From Methyloligella sp. (GTDB taxonomy: Bacteria > Pseudomonadota > Alphaproteobacteria > Rhizobiales > JALUTE01): 17,038 bases of DNA. Below are positions 14,399 through 17,038 of this stretch, in pieces; positions within the stretch are counted from its first letter, which is position 1; each line of letters opens with the position of its first letter. The stretch is from assembly GCA_027058255.1 (NCBI GenBank), contig JALUTE010000064.1, forward strand, positions 1-17,038. Reading direction: 5' to 3'. A program made the translations under genes and the position numbers. The notes under the pieces are model-generated. The model searched no databases, was not told the DNA's origin, and saw only the letters and a program-made list of their open reading frames with translations.

Positions 14399-16003
14399 CT
14401 AGCTGAACCGCGGCAGCTCCTCGAAGGAATGGAACGGTGGCGGAGACGGCAGCGCCCATTCCAGGGTAGTCGCGCCCTCGCCCCACGGATTGTCCGCGGC
14501 CTGGGTCTTGCCGAAATAGGCCTTCGCCGTCGCGAACAGGAAGATCAGCACGCCCACGGCCGAGATGTAGGAGCCGATGGAGGAGATGTAGTTCCATCCC
14601 GCAAAGGCCTCCGGATAATCCACATAGCGGCGCGGCATGCCGGCGAGCCCCAGGAAATGCTGCGGGAAGAACACCAGGTTCACACCGATGAAGGTGACCC
14701 AGAAATGCAGCTTGCCGAGGGTCTCGGAGTACATCTTGCCGGTCATCTTCGGGAACCAGTAGTACCAGCCGGCGAAGATGGCGAAGACGGCGCCGAGCGA
14801 GAGCACATAGTGGAAATGCGCCACCACGTAATAGGTGTCGTGCAGCGCCCGGTCGATGCCGGCATTGGCCAGAACGACGCCGGTCACGCCGCCCACCGTG
14901 AACAGGAAGATGAAGCCGATGGCCCAGAGCATGGGTGTGGTGAAGCGGATCGAGCCGCCCCACATGGTGGCGATCCAGGAGAAGATCTTCACCCCCGTCG
15001 GCACGGCGATCACCATGGTCGCGGCCACGAAATAGGCCTGGGCGTTGACCGAGAGGCCGGCCGTGTACATGTGATGCGCCCACACCACGAAGCCCACCGC
15101 GCCGATGGCCACCATGGCATAGGCCATGCCGAGATAGCCGAAGACCGGCTTTTTCGAGAAGGTTGCAATCACCTGTGAGACGAGACCGAAGCCCGGCAGG
15201 ATGATGATGTAGACCTCCGGATGGCCAAAGAACCAGAAGAGGTGCTGGAAGAGCACCGGATCACCGCCGCCCGAGGCCTCGAAGAAGGTGGTGCCGAAAT
15301 TGCGGTCCGTGAGCAGCATGGTGATGGCGCCGGCGAGAACCGGGAGCGCCAGCAGCAGCAGGAAGGCGGTCACCAGGATCGACCACACGAAAAGCGGCAT
15401 CTTGTGCATGGTCATGCCCGGCGCGCGCATGTTGAAGATGGTCGTGATGAAGTTGATCGCCCCCAGGATGGAGGATGCGCCCGCCAGGTGGATCGACAGG
15501 ATGGCGTAATCCATGGCCGGCCCGGGCTGACCAGATGTGGAGAGCGGCGCGTAGAGCGTCCAGCCGCCGCCGACGCCATTGTTGCCGGGCGGCCCCTCGA
15601 CGAAGAGCGAGATGATGAGGAGAGCGATCGAGGCGGGCAGCAGCCAGAACGAGATGTTGTTCATCCGCGGGAAGGCCATGTCCGGCGCGCCGATCATCAG
15701 GGGCACGAACCAGTTGCCGAAGCCGCCGATCATGGCCGGCATGACCATGAAGAAGATCATGATCAGGCCATGTGCCGTGGTGAACACGTTGAACACATGC
15801 GCATTGGAGAAGATCTGCATGCCCGGCTCCTGGAGCTCCATGCGCATGCCGATCGAGAGGGCGCCGCCGACAAGCCCCATGATCAGGGCAAACACGAGGT
15901 ACATCGTGCCGATGTCCTTGTGATTGGTCGAGAACAGCCAGCGGGTGATGCCCCGCGGGGTATCGTGGCCATGGTCATGGCCGGCGTCCGCATATGTCGT
16001 CAT
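14399..16003 (-). CDS. coxA: Cytochrome c oxidase subunit I, aa3-type (A1 heme-copper oxidase)
   Basis: The 534-residue catalytic subunit reduces oxygen to water and pumps protons, with about 12 helices. Seen are H78 in TTAHG (heme a ligand), GHPEVY at 260-265 with CuB ligand H261, the D-channel Glu263 and the cross-linking Tyr265, H310-H311 in AHHMY (CuB ligands), K339 in PTGVK for the K channel, and H396/H398 in VAHFHYVLS (heme a3 and heme a ligands). GAPDMAFPRMNN carries the D-channel entry Asp108. The pattern GHPEVYIIILPGFG marks an A1-type oxidase. No key residue is missing. A GAGG site lies 9 bases and AAGGG 1 base upstream of the ATG. It follows coxB by 164 bases. Confidence 0.99.
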   Translation of the reverse strand: MTTYADAGHDHGHDTPRGITRWLFSTNHKDIGTMYLVFALIMGLVGGALSIGMRMELQEPGMQIFSNAHVFNVFTTAHGLIMIFFMVMPAMIGGFGNWFVPLMIGAPDMAFPRMNNISFWLLPASIALLIISLFVEGPPGNNGVGGGWTLYAPLSTSGQPGPAMDYAILSIHLAGASSILGAINFITTIFNMRAPGMTMHKMPLFVWSILVTAFLLLLALPVLAGAITMLLTDRNFGTTFFEASGGGDPVLFQHLFWFFGHPEVYIIILPGFGLVSQVIATFSKKPVFGYLGMAYAMVAIGAVGFVVWAHHMYTAGLSVNAQAYFVAATMVIAVPTGVKIFSWIATMWGGSIRFTTPMLWAIGFIFLFTVGGVTGVVLANAGIDRALHDTYYVVAHFHYVLSLGAVFAIFAGWYYWFPKMTGKMYSETLGKLHFWVTFIGVNLVFFPQHFLGLAGMPRRYVDYPEAFAGWNYISSIGSYISAVGVLIFLFATAKAYFGKTQAADNPWGEGATTLEWALPSPPPFHSFEELPRFS

Positions 16004-16167
16004 TCCCTTGAACCTCGACTTCCTGGTTGGTCTTGCGGGCCGGATCGGATCGTCCCGGCCCGACGCCGTATTGATCGTGTGATGTCCGGCCGTGCCGTGG
16101 TCACGTGAAACGCCCGCCCGCCCACCGCCTCGACCGACGAGACGGCGTGGGCGAGGCGCTCAGCCCC
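16004..16167 (-). other. coxB-coxA spacer with two stem-loops
   Basis: The 164-base spacer has two inverted repeats. One is near the coxB stop: 16120-16129 pairs with 16144-16152 with one bulged base, followed on the minus strand by G/C-rich sequence and TTT. The other is nearer coxA: 16037-16043 pairs with 16055-16061 across an 11-base loop. They could stabilise or modulate the coxB-coxA message. No convincing promoter was seen. Confidence 0.35.
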
Positions 16168-17037
16168 TCACTCGCTCTTGATGGCGATCGCGGCCTGGCT
16201 GGCGAGGGCGGCCTGATTGCCCGCGGAGGCTCGATCGCCGAGGGAGGCCATCTCGCGGCTCTTGTCCCGGCGCTCGGCCTCGCCGATGATCGCCTTGGCC
16301 TTGTCCTCGTCCTCGGCCTTCATGGCAGCGATCCAGCGGTCGAACACGCTCTGATCCACCACCCGCACGGCGATGGGCATGAAGGCGTGCTTGATGCCGC
16401 ACAGCTCCGAGCACTGGCCGTAATAGAGACCCTTCTTGGTGGCCTTGAACCAGGTCGCGGTCACCCGCCCCGGCACGGCGTCAATCTTGGAACCGAACGC
16501 CGGAACGGTCCAGTTGTGGATCACGTCGTCGGCGGTGACCAGCACATGCACCACCTTGCCCACCGGCACGACCACCTCATTGTCGACCGCGAGCAGGCGC
16601 GGCTGGCCGGGCTTGAGCTCGTCATCCTCCAGCATCACCGCATCGAAGCTCACCTCCCCATGATCCGGATACTCATAGGACCAGTACCACTGATGGCCCG
16701 TCGCCTTGATCACCAGATCGGGCTTGGGGAACTCGTACTGCTTGTAGAGCAGCTTGAAGGATGGCACCGCGATCACCACGAGAATGGCGATCGGCACCAC
16801 GGTCCAGGCGACCTCGAGCAGCGTGTTGTGGGTCGTCTTGGAGGGATTGGGATTGGCCTTCTCGTTGAAGCGCACGATGACGATCACCAGAAGGGCCAAC
16901 ACGAACAGGGAAATGACCGAGATGATGACCAGAAGGAAATTGTGGAAGCTGTGCATCTGCTCGGCCACGGGCGTGACCGCCTCCTGCATGCCCATCTGGT
17001 AGGGCCGCGGCTCGCCGGCCGCGGCCCTACCAGATGG
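16168..17037 (-). CDS. coxB: Cytochrome c oxidase subunit II, 5'-truncated at window end
   Basis: Subunit II carries the CuA centre that takes electrons from cytochrome c on the periplasmic side. Counting from the Met at 16995, two transmembrane helices lie at about 20-42 and 60-82, then ATGHQWYWSYEYPD (98-111), the aromatic electron-entry segment. The CuA ligands are all present: H160, C195, E197, C199, H203 and M206 (CSELCGIKHAFM). A roughly 50-residue Ala/Glu/Lys-rich tail ends the protein. The reading frame stays open past 16995 to the window end and reads AAAGEPRPYQMGMQ, which fits a mature N-terminus after signal cleavage; the Met at 16995 is therefore probably internal and the signal peptide is missing. 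The last bases form a perfect inverted repeat, so residues before that point are unreliable. Confidence 0.96.
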   Translation of the reverse strand, partial: PSGRAAAGEPRPYQMGMQEAVTPVAEQMHSFHNFLLVIISVISLFVLALLVIVIVRFNEKANPNPSKTTHNTLLEVAWTVVPIAILVVIAVPSFKLLYKQYEFPKPDLVIKATGHQWYWSYEYPDHGEVSFDAVMLEDDELKPGQPRLLAVDNEVVVPVGKVVHVLVTADDVIHNWTVPAFGSKIDAVPGRVTATWFKATKKGLYYGQCSELCGIKHAFMPIAVRVVDQSVFDRWIAAMKAEDEDKAKAIIGEAERRDKSREMASLGDRASAGNQAALASQAAIAIKSE

Positions 17038-17038
17038 G
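16991..17038. repeat. Perfect inverted repeat ending at the last base of the window
   Basis: Bases 16991-17011 are the exact reverse complement of 17018-17038, 21 bases each, around a 6-base loop. The left arm encodes the conserved start of mature coxB, so the right arm is its mirror copy running off the window end. The exact coincidence with the end suggests a fold-back or chimeric read at a contig edge rather than a biological element. Confidence 0.9.

Noticed and set aside
14225..16108. Long plus-strand frames opposite coxA, rich in His/Asp/Glu.
   Set aside because: Composition arises from the complement of the hydrophobic coxA codons. No domain is visible and the sense gene is certain.

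Overview
The window is a GC-rich stretch of an alphaproteobacterial chromosome, most likely from the Hyphomicrobiales (Rhizobiales) or a close relative. This rests on the family resemblance of the aa3-type cytochrome c oxidase subunits, the gene order coxB-coxA-ctaB-(small coxF-like gene)-ctaG-coxC-DUF983-SURF1 followed by thrC and an M16 peptidase, and very GC-rich codon use. No genus can be fixed from the sequence alone. Every gene I can support lies on the minus strand, so transcription runs from high to low coordinates. I saw no rRNA, tRNA, CRISPR array, insertion sequence or phage gene.

Region 1 (17038 to about 10154) is the cytochrome c oxidase cluster. In transcription order it holds coxB (CuA subunit, cut by the window end), coxA (catalytic subunit), ctaB (heme O synthase), a 53-residue CoxF-like membrane protein, ctaG (CuB delivery), coxC (subunit III), a DUF983 zinc-ribbon membrane protein and a SURF1 assembly factor. 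Together these make subunits I to III and much of the machinery that inserts heme A and copper.

Region 2 (10153 to 6613) holds thrC (threonine synthase), an M16 zinc peptidase coupled to it by a 4-base ATGA overlap, and a RimJ/RimL-like GNAT acetyltransferase. A promoter-like element and a stem-loop between SURF1 and thrC suggest partial separation from the cox genes.

Region 3 (6538 to 2945) is a single large gene for a membrane-bound cyclic-di-GMP protein: signal peptide, periplasmic domain, seven-helix 7TMR-DISM-like region, PAS, a degenerate GGDEF (GGDQF), an intact EAL and a roughly 220-residue Ala/Pro/Gly/Arg-rich tail. It is probably a phosphodiesterase.

Region 4 (2748 to 1) holds an unrecognised 631-residue envelope protein coupled by an ATGA overlap to a YbjQ (DUF74) family protein, then a 58-residue membrane protein followed by a strong stem-loop.

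I do not see a clearly new biological system. The points most worth a second look are the uncharacterised envelope protein/YbjQ pair, the degenerate GGDEF with its long tail, and a perfect inverted repeat at the last base of the window that looks like an assembly or library fold-back artefact and truncates coxB.
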